The notes: generated by a model not told the origin, from the letters alone. A stretch of DNA of 38,075 nt from an uncultured Opitutia bacterium (GCA_903881475.1 CAIRTK010000049.1:1-38075); one strand, 5' to 3'; counted from the stretch's first letter, positions 1-8,736 are shown. Translations and numbers: made by a program.

Positions 1-810
1 GTCCAGGATGGCGTCAAGGTTCGCGAGCTGCCGGAAAAAATCCTCCGTCGCACCGAAAGTGATCTTCGTGCCGTCCTTCGTGCCGATCTCGATCTCGCCG
101 TCCGATTCCAGCCGGGCCAGCGACACCACCCGCCAGTTCACGTACAGGGGCTCGGCCTCCAGCTTCGCCTTGGCGAGCAGCTCGGCCACGGGCTCCATGC
201 CGGCGACCGGCAGGAACGCGCCGCCCTGCCGCGCCAGCTTCACCCCGGCGAGCCATGGCAGCGTGTCCGTCATCTTCGGGTCAAAGCCCGTGCCCTCAAA
301 CACCACGCCGTCGCGCGCGACAAAGAGGGTCTGCGGCGCGCCCGCCTTGTCCTCCACCTGCAGCCGGGCCACCGGGGTGCGCTCGGCCAGGGTCACGGCC
401 AGGGTCGCGGGAAAATTGCGCGTCAGCGTCGCCGCGCGCACCTGGCCCGACGCCAGCAGGCGCGCGCGCAGCTGGAACAGGTCGAGCTCCATGAGCGAGG
501 TCACCTTCGGCAGGGCGAGCGTGCGCGCGAGCCACGCCTGGTCGAGGACGCCGTCCGTCACCAGCACAAGGTCCTTCATCGCCGCGGCCTTCACCACCTC
601 GGGCATCTTCTTCGGATCGTCCTGGAACGCCGAGGCCAGCTCGAGCCCGCCCCAGGCGAGCAGGGCGAGCGCGGCCACGATGCCCGCAGTCTTGAGGCCG
701 CCGAACACCACGCGGCGGCGTCCCTCGGACGACATCGCGCGGTGGCGGACCTGCTGGGGAATATCCTTCCAGTGGCGCGCGGGCGTGAGCGTGGGATTGA
801 GCGGGTTCAC
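1..810 (-). CDS. ftsQ: FtsQ/DivIB-type cell division protein (3' end cut by window edge)
   Basis: My translation of the minus strand gives 270 codons without a stop, running off the left edge. Residues about 37-57 are one hydrophobic membrane segment after a basic cytoplasmic tail. Residues about 79-147 look like a POTRA domain, followed by the start of the beta domain, which is the FtsQ architecture. FtsQ links the early Z-ring proteins to the FtsL/FtsB and FtsW/FtsI septal synthase. The start is GTG at 810-808, overlapping the ddl TGA as GTGA, so translation is probably coupled to ddl. The position after ddl at the distal end of a dcw operon is classic for ftsQ, and ftsA and ftsZ would be expected next. 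Sequence similarity within FtsQ is always low, so the call rests on architecture plus position. Confidence 0.82.
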   Translation of the reverse strand, partial: MNPLNPTLTPARHWKDIPQQVRHRAMSSEGRRRVVFGGLKTAGIVAALALLAWGGLELASAFQDDPKKMPEVVKAAAMKDLVLVTDGVLDQAWLARTLALPKVTSLMELDLFQLRARLLASGQVRAATLTRNFPATLAVTLAERTPVARLQVEDKAGAPQTLFVARDGVVFEGTGFDPKMTDTLPWLAGVKLARQGGAFLPVAGMEPVAELLAKAKLEAEPLYVNWRVVSLARLESDGEIEIGTKDGTKITFGATEDFFRQLANLDAILD

Positions 811-1742
811 AAGGTGACGGAGGCCGCGGCCGCGTGAAAACGCTGCAACGCGGGTGTGACCATTTCCCTGACCAAAGCCGTGAAATCCAATCCCGCGCAG
901 CCAGCGCTCATCGGCAGCAGACTGGTCTCTTTCATGCCGGGCAGCGTGTTGATTTCCAGCAAATAAAGCACATTTGCCGCGGACAGCATGAAGTCCACGC
1001 GCGCATAGTCGCGGCAGTTGCACGCCGCATACGCCGTCTCGGCCGCCGCGCGCACCGTCGCGGTCAGGTCGTCCCCCAGCGGGGCCGGCGCAAAATACTC
1101 CGAGGCGCCCTTCGTGTACTTGCTCGCATAGTCGTAAACACCGGATTTCGGGCGGATCTCCACGACGCCCATCGCCTTGCTCCCAAGGACGCCGACCGAC
1201 AGCTCGCGGCCGACGATGCGCTCCTCGACCAGCCAGTCGCCCTGCGTGATTTTGGCGAACACGGCACTAAGCTCGGCGCGGTTGGCCGCCAGGTTCAGAC
1301 CCACGCTGCTGCCCTCGGCATTCGGCTTCACCACCACGTTCTCGCCGAGCTGCGCGACGACGGTCTCGACCGCCGGCTTCGCCGCCGCCGTGAACAAAAT
1401 CGCCTTCGCCCCGCGCACGCCGCGCGCCGCCGCCGCCTGTTTCGTCAGCGTCTTGTCCATGGTCAGCGCGCTGCTGGCGATGCCGCAGCCGGCGTACTGC
1501 ACACCCGCCACCTCAAGCAGCCGCTGCATGCCGCCATCCTCGCCAAACGTGCCGTGCAGGGTGGAAAACACCACGTGCCGCCGCGGATCGAGCCCGGCCG
1601 GGAGCGCATTGTCCGTGACATCGAACAGCCGGGTCGGGAACGACCGCGTCAGCGCCAGCGCGCAGGCCAGGCCCGAGCCGAGCGACACTTCGCGCTCGGC
1701 GGACGTCCCGCCCGCGAACACCGCGATCACGGGGGCCGTCAC
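807..1742 (-). CDS. ddl: D-alanine--D-alanine ligase
   Basis: ATP-grasp enzyme joining two D-Ala molecules for the pentapeptide stem of peptidoglycan; cytoplasmic. The 311-residue product has the family's normal length. An SAEREVSL motif lies near residues 14-21, LHGTFGEDG follows, then the ATP-binding stretch VVVKPNAEGSSVG, and the C-terminal substrate loop reads EINTLPGM. The start is GTG at 1742-1740, overlapping the TGA of the upstream murC-murB gene (GTGA). An in-frame extension further upstream would lie wholly inside murB and is rejected. The gene sits between murC-murB and ftsQ. In Chlamydia ddl is instead fused to murC; here it is separate and the fusion partner of murC is murB. Confidence 0.95.
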   Translation of the reverse strand: MTAPVIAVFAGGTSAEREVSLGSGLACALALTRSFPTRLFDVTDNALPAGLDPRRHVVFSTLHGTFGEDGGMQRLLEVAGVQYAGCGIASSALTMDKTLTKQAAAARGVRGAKAILFTAAAKPAVETVVAQLGENVVVKPNAEGSSVGLNLAANRAELSAVFAKITQGDWLVEERIVGRELSVGVLGSKAMGVVEIRPKSGVYDYASKYTKGASEYFAPAPLGDDLTATVRAAAETAYAACNCRDYARVDFMLSAANVLYLLEINTLPGMKETSLLPMSAGCAGLDFTALVREMVTPALQRFHAAAASVTL

Positions 1743-4120
1743 AGGACGTCCCTCCAATTCTTCCCGTAGAGCAGCACCTCGGGCTCCAGCTCCACGCCCT
1801 TCACCTGCCGCACACGGGCGCGCACGCGGCGCACCAGCTCCAACACGTCGGCGCCCGTGGCCGTGCCGCGGTTGACAATGAAATTGGCGTGCACGGTGGA
1901 CACCTCGGCGTCCCCCACCCGCTCGCCCTTGAGCCCGCTTTCGTCGATCAGCCGGCCGGCGGAATTGCCCGGGGGATTCTTGAAAATGCAGCCCGCGCTC
2001 GGCTCCCGCGGCTGGGACTCCTGGCGCTTGCGCCGGTAAACGTCGATCTGCCGCGCCACCGCCTCGGCATCGGCCTGCGACGCCGGCCGGAGCAGCGCGC
2101 CCAGCGCAATGCCATGGTGCAACTCCGCGCAATGCCGGTAATCCACGTGCATCGCGGCCTTCGCCAGCACCTTCACGTCGCCCGCCAGCGTCATCAGCTG
2201 GACCTCCTCGACGACATCGAACATCCAGCCGCCCATCGCCCCGGCGTTCATGCGGAGCGCGCCGCCGACATTGCCCGGGATGCCCTCCAGGAACTCAAAG
2301 CCGGTGAGTCCCGCCTTCGACGCCAGCCCGCAAAGATTCTTCAGGCGCAACCCCGCGCCCACCCAGACCCGGCCGTCGTCGCGGGGCTCGAATTTCGCCC
2401 ACACTTCCTGCGCCAACGACACGACCAGGCCGTCGACGCCTTCGTCCGGCACGATCAGGTTCGAGCCGCGCCCGAGCATGAAGACCTCGACGCCCCGCGC
2501 CGCTGCCTCGCGCAGCAAGACCTGCAGGTCCGGGATCGACCCCGGCTCGGCATACACCCGCGCCGCCCCGCCGACCCGCATGGTCGTCTTCGTCGCAAGC
2601 GGTTCCTCACGCCTGAACTTGGTCTCCGCCGAGAGCAGCGGTTTGAGCGCGGCAAAAAAGTCATCCCACCGGCGGGCCTGCACGGCCTGGGTTTCGAGGA
2701 CCGCAAGCCAAGCGCGCGCCTTGCGATCGATGTCGCCCGCGCCGACAAACGCCACGAGGTCGCCGCGCCGCGCATCGCGCGACAGGGCGAGGAAAAACGG
2801 CGCGTCCCCGCCGGGCAGGTAGCTGACGGGCAGCGCCGCCGCGATGCGCTTCAGTTCGGCATAGATGTCCGCCGTCGTACCGCCCGCACTCGGCGCCTCG
2901 CCCGCGGCATAGACATCGAGCAGGTGCACGCTGTCCGCCACGGTCAGAGCCGCCGCGAACTCCGCCTTGAACTGCGCCGTGCGGCTGAACCGGTGCGGCT
3001 GAAAGACCACCACGAGCCGACCACCCGGGACCGTCCGCGCCCGCAGGCTCCCCAGCAGCGCCCGGATCTCCGCCGGATGGTGGGCATAGTCCTCGATGAC
3101 GGTCAGCCCGCCCGGAGCCGACAGCACCGACTGCCGCCGCCGCACCCCCGGAAAGTCCGCCAGCAATGCCGGCGCCAGCACCGCGCCCATCAGCTGGGCC
3201 GCCGCGAGCGCCGCGGTCGCGTTGGCGGCGTTGAACTCGCCCTGGGCATGCACCACCGCCTCGGTGATCGTGAACTCCCCGCCGAGCCGCAACGTCATGC
3301 GCGAGGCGCTTTCCGCGGCAATCGTCCCAAGAAAATCCCCTGACCGTCCAAACGTCTTGGGCAGGGCGAATCCTCTCCCCGGCTCATCCGGCTTGTGCGC
3401 CATCGGCTTGGCGACGGCGGAAGGATTCACCCGGCCCGCGACCCGCGCGCTCATGGCACACGCGTCGCTCGCCAGCACCCGCCCGCGCGTGCGGGCGAAG
3501 AGCGCGGCAAACGTCGCTTCCAGGTCCGCCTGACGCCGGTAATAATCGGGATGATCCCAGTCGAGGTTCACCGCGACAGTGATCTCCGGTGCAAACTGCT
3601 CGATGGTGCCGTCGCTTTCGTCGATTTCCGCCACGACCCACTCGCTGGAGCCGATCCGCGCCGGCGAAGTGGCATCGGCAAAGAGTCCGCCCAGGATCCA
3701 GCCCGCGGGAAAATTCGCGCGGCGCAGGGCCGCGACCAGCATCGCGGTCGTGGTCGTCTTGCCGTGCGAGCCGCAGACGGCGACCAACTTCCGGTCGCGC
3801 AGCACCTCGGCCAGCAGCTCCCCCCGGCGCACCAGCGGCAGCTTCCGCGCCACCGCCGCGACGTAGGCGGGATGCGTCCGGGCAATGGCGGACGAGTACA
3901 TCACGAGTTCGCAGTCCGCCGGCATCGGGCCGACCATGACACGTTCGCGGGCCAGCAGCGCCCGGACCTCGCCGGTCAGCGCATCATCCTCGCCGGTCAC
4001 CATGAAGCCGCACTGCGCCAGATAAATCGCCAGCGGCGCGACGCCCATGCCGCCGACGCCGACACAGTGGATGCGGGTGACCTCCCGCGAGAACAGCGGT
4101 GGGCGCGACCCGGATCTCAT
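1739..4120 (-). CDS. murC-murB: MurC-MurB fusion: UDP-MurNAc--L-Ala ligase / UDP-GlcNAc-enolpyruvate reductase
   Basis: The 793-residue product contains two complete enzymes. The MurC half (about 15-475) has GVGGMG at 21-26, the ATP loop GSHGKTTTT at 117-125, EIDESDG at 165-171 and DYAHHPAE at 344-351; it adds L-Ala to UDP-MurNAc. The MurB half (about 500-793) has FAD-binding segments TTMRVGGAA (512-520), GRGSNLIVPDEG (550-561) and GIPGNVGG (613-620), and the C-terminal LEPEV holding the conserved Glu; it makes UDP-MurNAc. The two carry out consecutive steps, so the fusion could channel the product. The usual proton-donor Ser of the GSxFKNP motif appears as Cys711 (GCIFKNP), a natural alternative in some MurBs. 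A MurB/MurC fusion is known from Verrucomicrobium spinosum. The start overlaps the murG stop as ATGA. Confidence 0.96.
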   Translation of the reverse strand: MRSGSRPPLFSREVTRIHCVGVGGMGVAPLAIYLAQCGFMVTGEDDALTGEVRALLARERVMVGPMPADCELVMYSSAIARTHPAYVAAVARKLPLVRRGELLAEVLRDRKLVAVCGSHGKTTTTAMLVAALRRANFPAGWILGGLFADATSPARIGSSEWVVAEIDESDGTIEQFAPEITVAVNLDWDHPDYYRRQADLEATFAALFARTRGRVLASDACAMSARVAGRVNPSAVAKPMAHKPDEPGRGFALPKTFGRSGDFLGTIAAESASRMTLRLGGEFTITEAVVHAQGEFNAANATAALAAAQLMGAVLAPALLADFPGVRRRQSVLSAPGGLTVIEDYAHHPAEIRALLGSLRARTVPGGRLVVVFQPHRFSRTAQFKAEFAAALTVADSVHLLDVYAAGEAPSAGGTTADIYAELKRIAAALPVSYLPGGDAPFFLALSRDARRGDLVAFVGAGDIDRKARAWLAVLETQAVQARRWDDFFAALKPLLSAETKFRREEPLATKTTMRVGGAARVYAEPGSIPDLQVLLREAAARGVEVFMLGRGSNLIVPDEGVDGLVVSLAQEVWAKFEPRDDGRVWVGAGLRLKNLCGLASKAGLTGFEFLEGIPGNVGGALRMNAGAMGGWMFDVVEEVQLMTLAGDVKVLAKAAMHVDYRHCAELHHGIALGALLRPASQADAEAVARQIDVYRRKRQESQPREPSAGCIFKNPPGNSAGRLIDESGLKGERVGDAEVSTVHANFIVNRGTATGADVLELVRRVRARVRQVKGVELEPEVLLYGKNWRDVL

Positions 4121-5247
4121 GCGGCGGAGGGCACCGGGGCGGCGGCCGCCGCCGGCGGCGGCGTGACGATTTCCTCGAGGTCGCCCAGCATCAGCTCAAG
4201 GGAGTTTTCCCGATCCATGCGCTCCAGGTTCGCCCGGAACTTGCGCAGGAGCCAGTCGTTGAAAATGGTGTCGAGCACCTCGGCGTGCAGCGCGGCGATG
4301 AAGGCCTGCTCGACGACGAGTCCGCCGCCCTGCCGCTCGAAAAAGGCGGCGTTGGCGCGCTGGTGGTCGTCGGCCGCATGCGGGTAAGGGATGAGGATGG
4401 CGGGCGTGACGCAGCGGATGAGCTCCGCGATCGTGCCGGCCCCCGCGCGGGAGACCACGAGGTCGGCCGCCGAGAGCAGCTCGGCGATCTGGTCGCAGAA
4501 CGGCGTGAAGATCGCGCGGATCGGCGCCCCCGTCTTGGTCTTCAACTCGCGCGACTCGGCGGCCACGCCCTTGTCGAGCCCGGTCACGCAATAGACCTGG
4601 ATGCCCTCGGCGGCGAACAGCGCGAGCTTGCCGCGCACCCACTCGTTGAGCGGACCGGCTCCCTGGCTGCCGCCGAAGACGACGAGCACCTGCTGGTTCG
4701 GGTCGAGCCCGAGCGCGGCGCGGGCGGCGGCCTGCGGCAGGCGCTGGATTTCCTTCCGCACCGGCATCCCGCCATGGCGCGTGGCCGCAGAGTGCACGCT
4801 CGCGAGCCGGATGCCCGCCGGGAGATAGACCCGCGTGGCCAGCCGGCCCAGCACGCGGATGGCGAGGCCGGGCACGCGGTTCGATTCATGCAGCGCCACC
4901 GGCACGCCCCGCAGCCAGCCCGTCAAAGCGATGCCCGCCGAAGTGAAACCGCCGAAGCCGACGATGCCGTCCGGCCGAAGTTCGCGCACCAGCTTCAGGC
5001 AGAAGAAGAACCCGCGCACCTGCGTGACCACGCAGCGGATGAATTTGATGGGCGACCAGGAGAAGCCCGTGCCGGGCACACGCCGGAACTCAAAGTGCGG
5101 GTATTTCTCGATCAGCCGCGCATCCACCTTCTTCTGGCTGATGAGCAGGGTCACGGTGTGCCCGCGGGCAACGAGGCCCTCGGCCAGCGAGATCCCCGGC
5201 GAGAGATGGCCGCCGGTGCCGCCGCAGGAAATCAGGAAGCGACTCAT
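4117..5247 (-). CDS. murG: UDP-GlcNAc:lipid I GlcNAc transferase MurG
   Basis: Peripheral inner-membrane GT28 enzyme that adds GlcNAc to lipid I to give lipid II. The 376-residue product has the N-terminal GGTGGH at 9-14, GFGGFTSAG at 97-105, HESN at 120-123 where most MurGs read HEQN, the UDP-GlcNAc loop GGSQGAGPLN at 192-201, and SRAGAGTIAE at 266-275. The C-terminal tail (361-376) is Pro/Ala-rich and looks disordered. I start at the ATG at 5247, right before the GGTGG domain and with an AGGGG about seven bases upstream; the reading frame is open 13 codons further but that part is not MurG-like. Its 3' end overlaps murC-murB. It is separated from ftsW by a 117-bp gap holding an inverted repeat, the largest gap in the operon. 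Confidence 0.96.
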   Translation of the reverse strand: MSRFLISCGGTGGHLSPGISLAEGLVARGHTVTLLISQKKVDARLIEKYPHFEFRRVPGTGFSWSPIKFIRCVVTQVRGFFFCLKLVRELRPDGIVGFGGFTSAGIALTGWLRGVPVALHESNRVPGLAIRVLGRLATRVYLPAGIRLASVHSAATRHGGMPVRKEIQRLPQAAARAALGLDPNQQVLVVFGGSQGAGPLNEWVRGKLALFAAEGIQVYCVTGLDKGVAAESRELKTKTGAPIRAIFTPFCDQIAELLSAADLVVSRAGAGTIAELIRCVTPAILIPYPHAADDHQRANAAFFERQGGGLVVEQAFIAALHAEVLDTIFNDWLLRKFRANLERMDRENSLELMLGDLEEIVTPPPAAAAAPVPSAA

Positions 5248-5263
5248 ACAGACCCCTTCGGGG

Positions 5264-5366
5264 GAAGTTCGAAGGTGGCAGCACAAAATCCGAAAGAAAA
5301 GTTAAGGCACAGGGTCATGGGTGTAGTGCTGAAGTCCGCGGTTTCGGATTTCGAACTTCGAGCTTC
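5264..5366. repeat. inverted repeat, GAAATCCGAAAG family, copy 1
   Basis: Left arm 5264-5296 (GAAGTTCGAAGG ... AAATCCGAAAG) is roughly complementary to the right arm 5341-5366 (TTTCGGATTTCGAACTTCG). The right arm begins inside the TGA of ftsW. A relative with the same left-arm words lies at 30278-30360. This is the only such element inside the dcw operon and fills the murG-ftsW gap. Confidence 0.7.
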
Positions 5367-6528
5367 AGACAAAGACCTCCTGCATTGAGCGGCCCTGGCC
5401 GCCGAGCGCGGCGCGGCCCCAGGTGCGCTGGGTGTTGAGCAGGATCCCGAGGAGCAGGCCCATCAGCAGCAGATTAGACAATCCGGCGCTGATGAACGGC
5501 AGCGACATCCCCTTCGTCGGGAACACCCCGGTGACGACGCCCAGGTTGATGATGCCCTGCAGGCAGATCATCAGCAGGCAGCCGGTCACGAGGAGAAACT
5601 GAAACAGGTTCGGCGCCCGGCGCAGATGGATCAGGCCGGCGATGAACATGATCGTGAAGACCGCGACCACCCCGAGCGTGAACCAGAGCCCAAGCTCCTC
5701 CCCGACCACGGCAAAGATCATGTCGGTGTGCGCCTCGGGCAGGAAATTAAGCTGCTGCCGTCCCTGCCCCAGCCCGGCGCCGTCCACACCGCCGGCCGCA
5801 AAGGCCGCGAGCGACTGGTAGAGCTGATAGGTGCCGGCGTTCTTGTTGCCCTCCACATCCATGAACGCGGTCATGCGGCGGAGGCGGTTCGGGTTGTGGA
5901 TAACCAGCACGGCGAACGCCAGCGCGACCAGCCCGATTGTCGGCAGGATGTAGCGCCACTTGGCGCCCGCGAGGAACAGCAGGATGAGGCCGACCGCCAC
6001 GATGAGCGCCGTCGTGCCGAAGTCGGGCTCGCGGATGATCAATACGGCAAATGCGCCGATGATCCCGAGCGGGATGATGTAGCCGGGCTTGAATTCGCCG
6101 AGGCGGGTCTGATTGATGGCCAGGTAGTGCGCGAGGCAGAAGACCATCGCCAGCTTGGCAAATTCCGAGATCTGCAGGCGCGCCCCACCCAGGCCCAGCC
6201 AGCGCTTGCTGCCCTTCACCTCTATGCCGATGTGCGGCACCAGCACGAGCGCCAGCAGCAGCAGGGTTCCGCCGGCAATCCACCACACATGGGTGCGCAG
6301 GTAGTCCAGGTTGAGGCGGCTGACGACAAAGCACAGCACCGCGGCGGCGGCCACGCCGATCAGCTGCTTGTTGAGGTAGAAATACGGGCCCTGCTTGTAC
6401 GAGGCGCTCGCGCTGAAGAGAATCGTCAGCCCGAGGATCGTCAGCCCGATCGCGCAGACGACGATGATGGCCACGGGGTTGACGACAAACCGGGCGCGCG
6501 GGGCGTCAGCGGACTGGGCTTGGGCCAT
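5365..6528 (-). CDS. ftsW: septal SEDS glycosyltransferase FtsW
   Basis: Multipass membrane protein (387 residues, about ten hydrophobic segments) of the SEDS family, which polymerises lipid II at the septum with its partner FtsI. Diagnostic motifs are KRWLGLGGARLQISEFAK (108-125), REPDFGTT (166-173), GLGQG (252-256) and LPEAHTDMIFAVVGEELG (263-280); Asp269 matches the catalytic Asp of the family. The usual PFISYGGSS near the C-terminus reads PFISAGLSN (344-352), an unusual variant. FtsW rather than RodA is inferred from its place in the division cluster, downstream of ftsI and next to murG. The start ATG at 6528 is 11 bases after the LysM gene's stop. The stop codon runs into an inverted repeat. 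Confidence 0.94.
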   Translation of the reverse strand: MAQAQSADAPRARFVVNPVAIIVVCAIGLTILGLTILFSASASYKQGPYFYLNKQLIGVAAAAVLCFVVSRLNLDYLRTHVWWIAGGTLLLLALVLVPHIGIEVKGSKRWLGLGGARLQISEFAKLAMVFCLAHYLAINQTRLGEFKPGYIIPLGIIGAFAVLIIREPDFGTTALIVAVGLILLFLAGAKWRYILPTIGLVALAFAVLVIHNPNRLRRMTAFMDVEGNKNAGTYQLYQSLAAFAAGGVDGAGLGQGRQQLNFLPEAHTDMIFAVVGEELGLWFTLGVVAVFTIMFIAGLIHLRRAPNLFQFLLVTGCLLMICLQGIINLGVVTGVFPTKGMSLPFISAGLSNLLLMGLLLGILLNTQRTWGRAALGGQGRSMQEVFV

Positions 6529-6539
6529 GGCGGATCAGG

Positions 6540-7418
6540 TCAGGGTTTCTTGGGCGCGGGAACGTCTTCGACCGAGATGATCGGCGGGGCGTCGTTCGCG
6601 GGCTTCGTGTCCGGCGCGTCGCCGGTGACGGAAATGGTCGGAACGACCGTGGGGGCCGGGGTGGCGGCCTTGGTGCCGGACTTCGCCTTGCTCGCCGGCG
6701 CCTGCCAGCCAGGAATAACCAGCTCCATGCCGGGGTGAATCTTCGCCGGATCGGAGATGTTGTTGGCGGTGGCGATGTCGCCCACCTTCACCTGATACTT
6801 GCGCGCAATCGCGCCCAGGGTCTCGCCGGGTTTCACGGTGTGCTTCACCGCATCGCCCGGAGCCTTCGCGGCCGGAGCGGCGGCAGGCGGGGCCTTCGCA
6901 GCGCTGAGATCCGCCGTGCGCGCCGCGGCGGCACCGGGCGGCAGGGCCTTGCCGGGAATGATGAGCTTCTGGCCGAGGCGGACCGAGGATCCGGCCTTGA
7001 GGTTGTTCGCCGCGGCCAGGTCCGAGACCGTCAGGTGGTTTTTCTTGGCGATGGTCCACAGGCTGTCGCCCTTGGCCACGGTGTACGTCGAGGCCGGCGT
7101 GACGTCGGCCACCGGCTCGGCTTCCAGCGCCCCCGCGGCGGCCGTGCCGGGACGCGTCGGGCTGTAGCGGATGCCGGCGGAAACGGAGACGGCAGGTGCG
7201 TTGGGATCGAAGGCGATGGGCGCGGCGGCGACGGGCGAGTCGGCCGGGGTCGTGCTCGGCACCGAGATGGTGGGCGAAGGGGCCTCGGGCTTGACGACGG
7301 TGTCGGCGGCCGAGGGCGCAGGCTGCGCGGTCGAACTGCAGCCGGGATTCGCGAAAATGAGGACCAAGGCAAACACGTGGATGCCGACCACGATGCCGAA
7401 AACTTTGAGCAGTTTCAT
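6540..7418 (-). CDS. envelope protein with two LysM domains, in dcw operon
   Basis: A 292-residue protein with an N-terminal hydrophobic segment (about 4-23) ending in NPGCSS. Cys27 could be a lipidation site, but the lipobox is not canonical, so a signal anchor is also possible. A Pro/Ala/Thr-rich linker leads to LysM 1 (about 111-155, YTVAKGDSLWTIAKK ... KLIIPG) and LysM 2 (about 192-236, HTVKPGETLGAIARK ... ELVIPG), then a low-complexity tail. LysM domains bind the GlcNAc-MurNAc backbone of peptidoglycan, so this is probably a periplasmic murein-binding protein. No catalytic domain is visible. Its place between murD and ftsW suggests a role at the septum or in cell-wall assembly. A similar gene is not part of the standard dcw set of E. 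coli or B. subtilis. Confidence 0.9.
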   Translation of the reverse strand: MKLLKVFGIVVGIHVFALVLIFANPGCSSTAQPAPSAADTVVKPEAPSPTISVPSTTPADSPVAAAPIAFDPNAPAVSVSAGIRYSPTRPGTAAAGALEAEPVADVTPASTYTVAKGDSLWTIAKKNHLTVSDLAAANNLKAGSSVRLGQKLIIPGKALPPGAAAARTADLSAAKAPPAAAPAAKAPGDAVKHTVKPGETLGAIARKYQVKVGDIATANNISDPAKIHPGMELVIPGWQAPASKAKSGTKAATPAPTVVPTISVTGDAPDTKPANDAPPIISVEDVPAPKKP

Positions 7419-7451
7419 GGGTGAAGTGTTGTTGGGTTGCTGGTGTGAATG

Positions 7452-8735
7452 CTATCTAAAATTGGCCGCGGCGCCGGATTCGCGGGCGAGGCGCTCGAAC
7501 TGGTCGCCCCGGTCCTCGTAGTTGCGGAACTGGTCGAAGCTCGCGAAGCCCGGGCTGAGCAGCACGTGGTCGCCCGGTTCCGCCAGCTCGGCGGCGCGGC
7601 GCACGGCCTCGTCCAGCGTCGCGCAGGACGTGTGGGCCACACGGAAGGTCGCGCAGTGAAACGCCAGCTCGGCGCTCGTCTCGCCGATGAGGACCGCGTG
7701 CTTCACGCGCGGGGCGATCCGGTGCACGAAGCCCGCGAGGTCGCCGCCCTTGCCCTTGCCGCCGGCGATCAGCACGACCGGCGCGGGGAATTTCGCCAGC
7801 GCCGCCTCAACGGCGTGAAAGTTCGTGGCCTTGGAATCGTTCCAGTAGGTGACGCCGTCATGCTCCGTCACGCGCGCCAGGCGGTGCCGGCCGAGGACAA
7901 AGGTCCGGGCCGCGGCGACCAGCGCCTTCTCCTCGAACCCCGCCGCGCGCCACCAGGCGGCGGCCAGCAGGAAGTTCTCCCGCTGGGGATAGTCGGCAAA
8001 CACCGTGGCGGCGAGCCGCGGGTCGGCCGGCTGGCCCTCGGTCGCCACCGCCGCCCCGGGCGGCAGCGGCCGCTCGAACTTCTGGGCGAAACGCTGGACC
8101 GACGAGCCGGCGAAGATCCCGCCCGCCGCGGTGCGCGTCAGCAGGTTCCACTTGGCGGAGAAATACGCCTCCATCCCGGGATGCCGCTCGAGGTGGTCCT
8201 CGGCAAAATTGGTCCAGAGCGTCGCCTCGGCCTGGAAATGACGGAGCGGCTCGGCCTGGAAGGAGCTCACCTCGCAGACCGCGAACGTGTCCCTCGTGCC
8301 GCCGGCCGCGTCGGCGACGAGCTGCGAAAAGGGATGGCCGATGTTGCCGGTCGCGAAGGCCGCGCGGCCGGTGGAGCGGAGCGCATGCGTGAGGAACTCG
8401 GTCAGCGTGGTCTTGCCGTTCGTGCCCGTGATGGCGACGACCCGGCCGCTCCAGCACAACGCGGCAAAATCGAGTTCGGCCAGGCACTCGACCCCGGCCG
8501 CAAGGGCTCGGGCCAGCCAGGCGTGCTCCGGCGCAAAGCCCGGCGAAAAAACCGCGAGCCCGTGGCCGGCGGCGGCCTTGGCCGTGAACTCGGCGCCCTT
8601 GGCGTCGTAGGTTTTCCCCTCCGCCCCCAGCGCGGCCAGCAGCGTGCGCACGCCCTCCCCGCTCACACCGCCGCCGAGAATGGCGACGGGACGCGCGAGC
8701 AGCGGCTTGAGGACGGATGAGGGCTTGAGCGGCAT
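7452..8735 (-). CDS. murD: UDP-MurNAc-L-Ala--D-Glu ligase MurD
   Basis: Cytoplasmic Mur ligase adding D-Glu to UDP-MurNAc-L-Ala. In the 427-residue product the nucleotide-binding N-domain has GGGVSGEG (21-28), the ATP loop GTNGKTT is at 104-110, EVSSFQ at 155-160, NDSKATN at 299-305, and the C-terminal substrate segment SPGFASFDQFRNYEDRGD at 394-411, where most MurDs read SPACASFDQF. The start ATG at 8735 lies one base after the mraY stop. The order mraY-murD-(LysM)-ftsW-murG follows the common dcw order with only the LysM gene inserted. Confidence 0.96.
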   Translation of the reverse strand: MPLKPSSVLKPLLARPVAILGGGVSGEGVRTLLAALGAEGKTYDAKGAEFTAKAAAGHGLAVFSPGFAPEHAWLARALAAGVECLAELDFAALCWSGRVVAITGTNGKTTLTEFLTHALRSTGRAAFATGNIGHPFSQLVADAAGGTRDTFAVCEVSSFQAEPLRHFQAEATLWTNFAEDHLERHPGMEAYFSAKWNLLTRTAAGGIFAGSSVQRFAQKFERPLPPGAAVATEGQPADPRLAATVFADYPQRENFLLAAAWWRAAGFEEKALVAAARTFVLGRHRLARVTEHDGVTYWNDSKATNFHAVEAALAKFPAPVVLIAGGKGKGGDLAGFVHRIAPRVKHAVLIGETSAELAFHCATFRVAHTSCATLDEAVRRAAELAEPGDHVLLSPGFASFDQFRNYEDRGDQFERLARESGAAANFR

Positions 8736-8736
8736 G

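Noticed and set aside
1889-3343. A long plus-strand frame opposite murC-murB
   Set aside because: Arg/His-rich antisense shadow; the opposite strand is a certain MurC-MurB gene.
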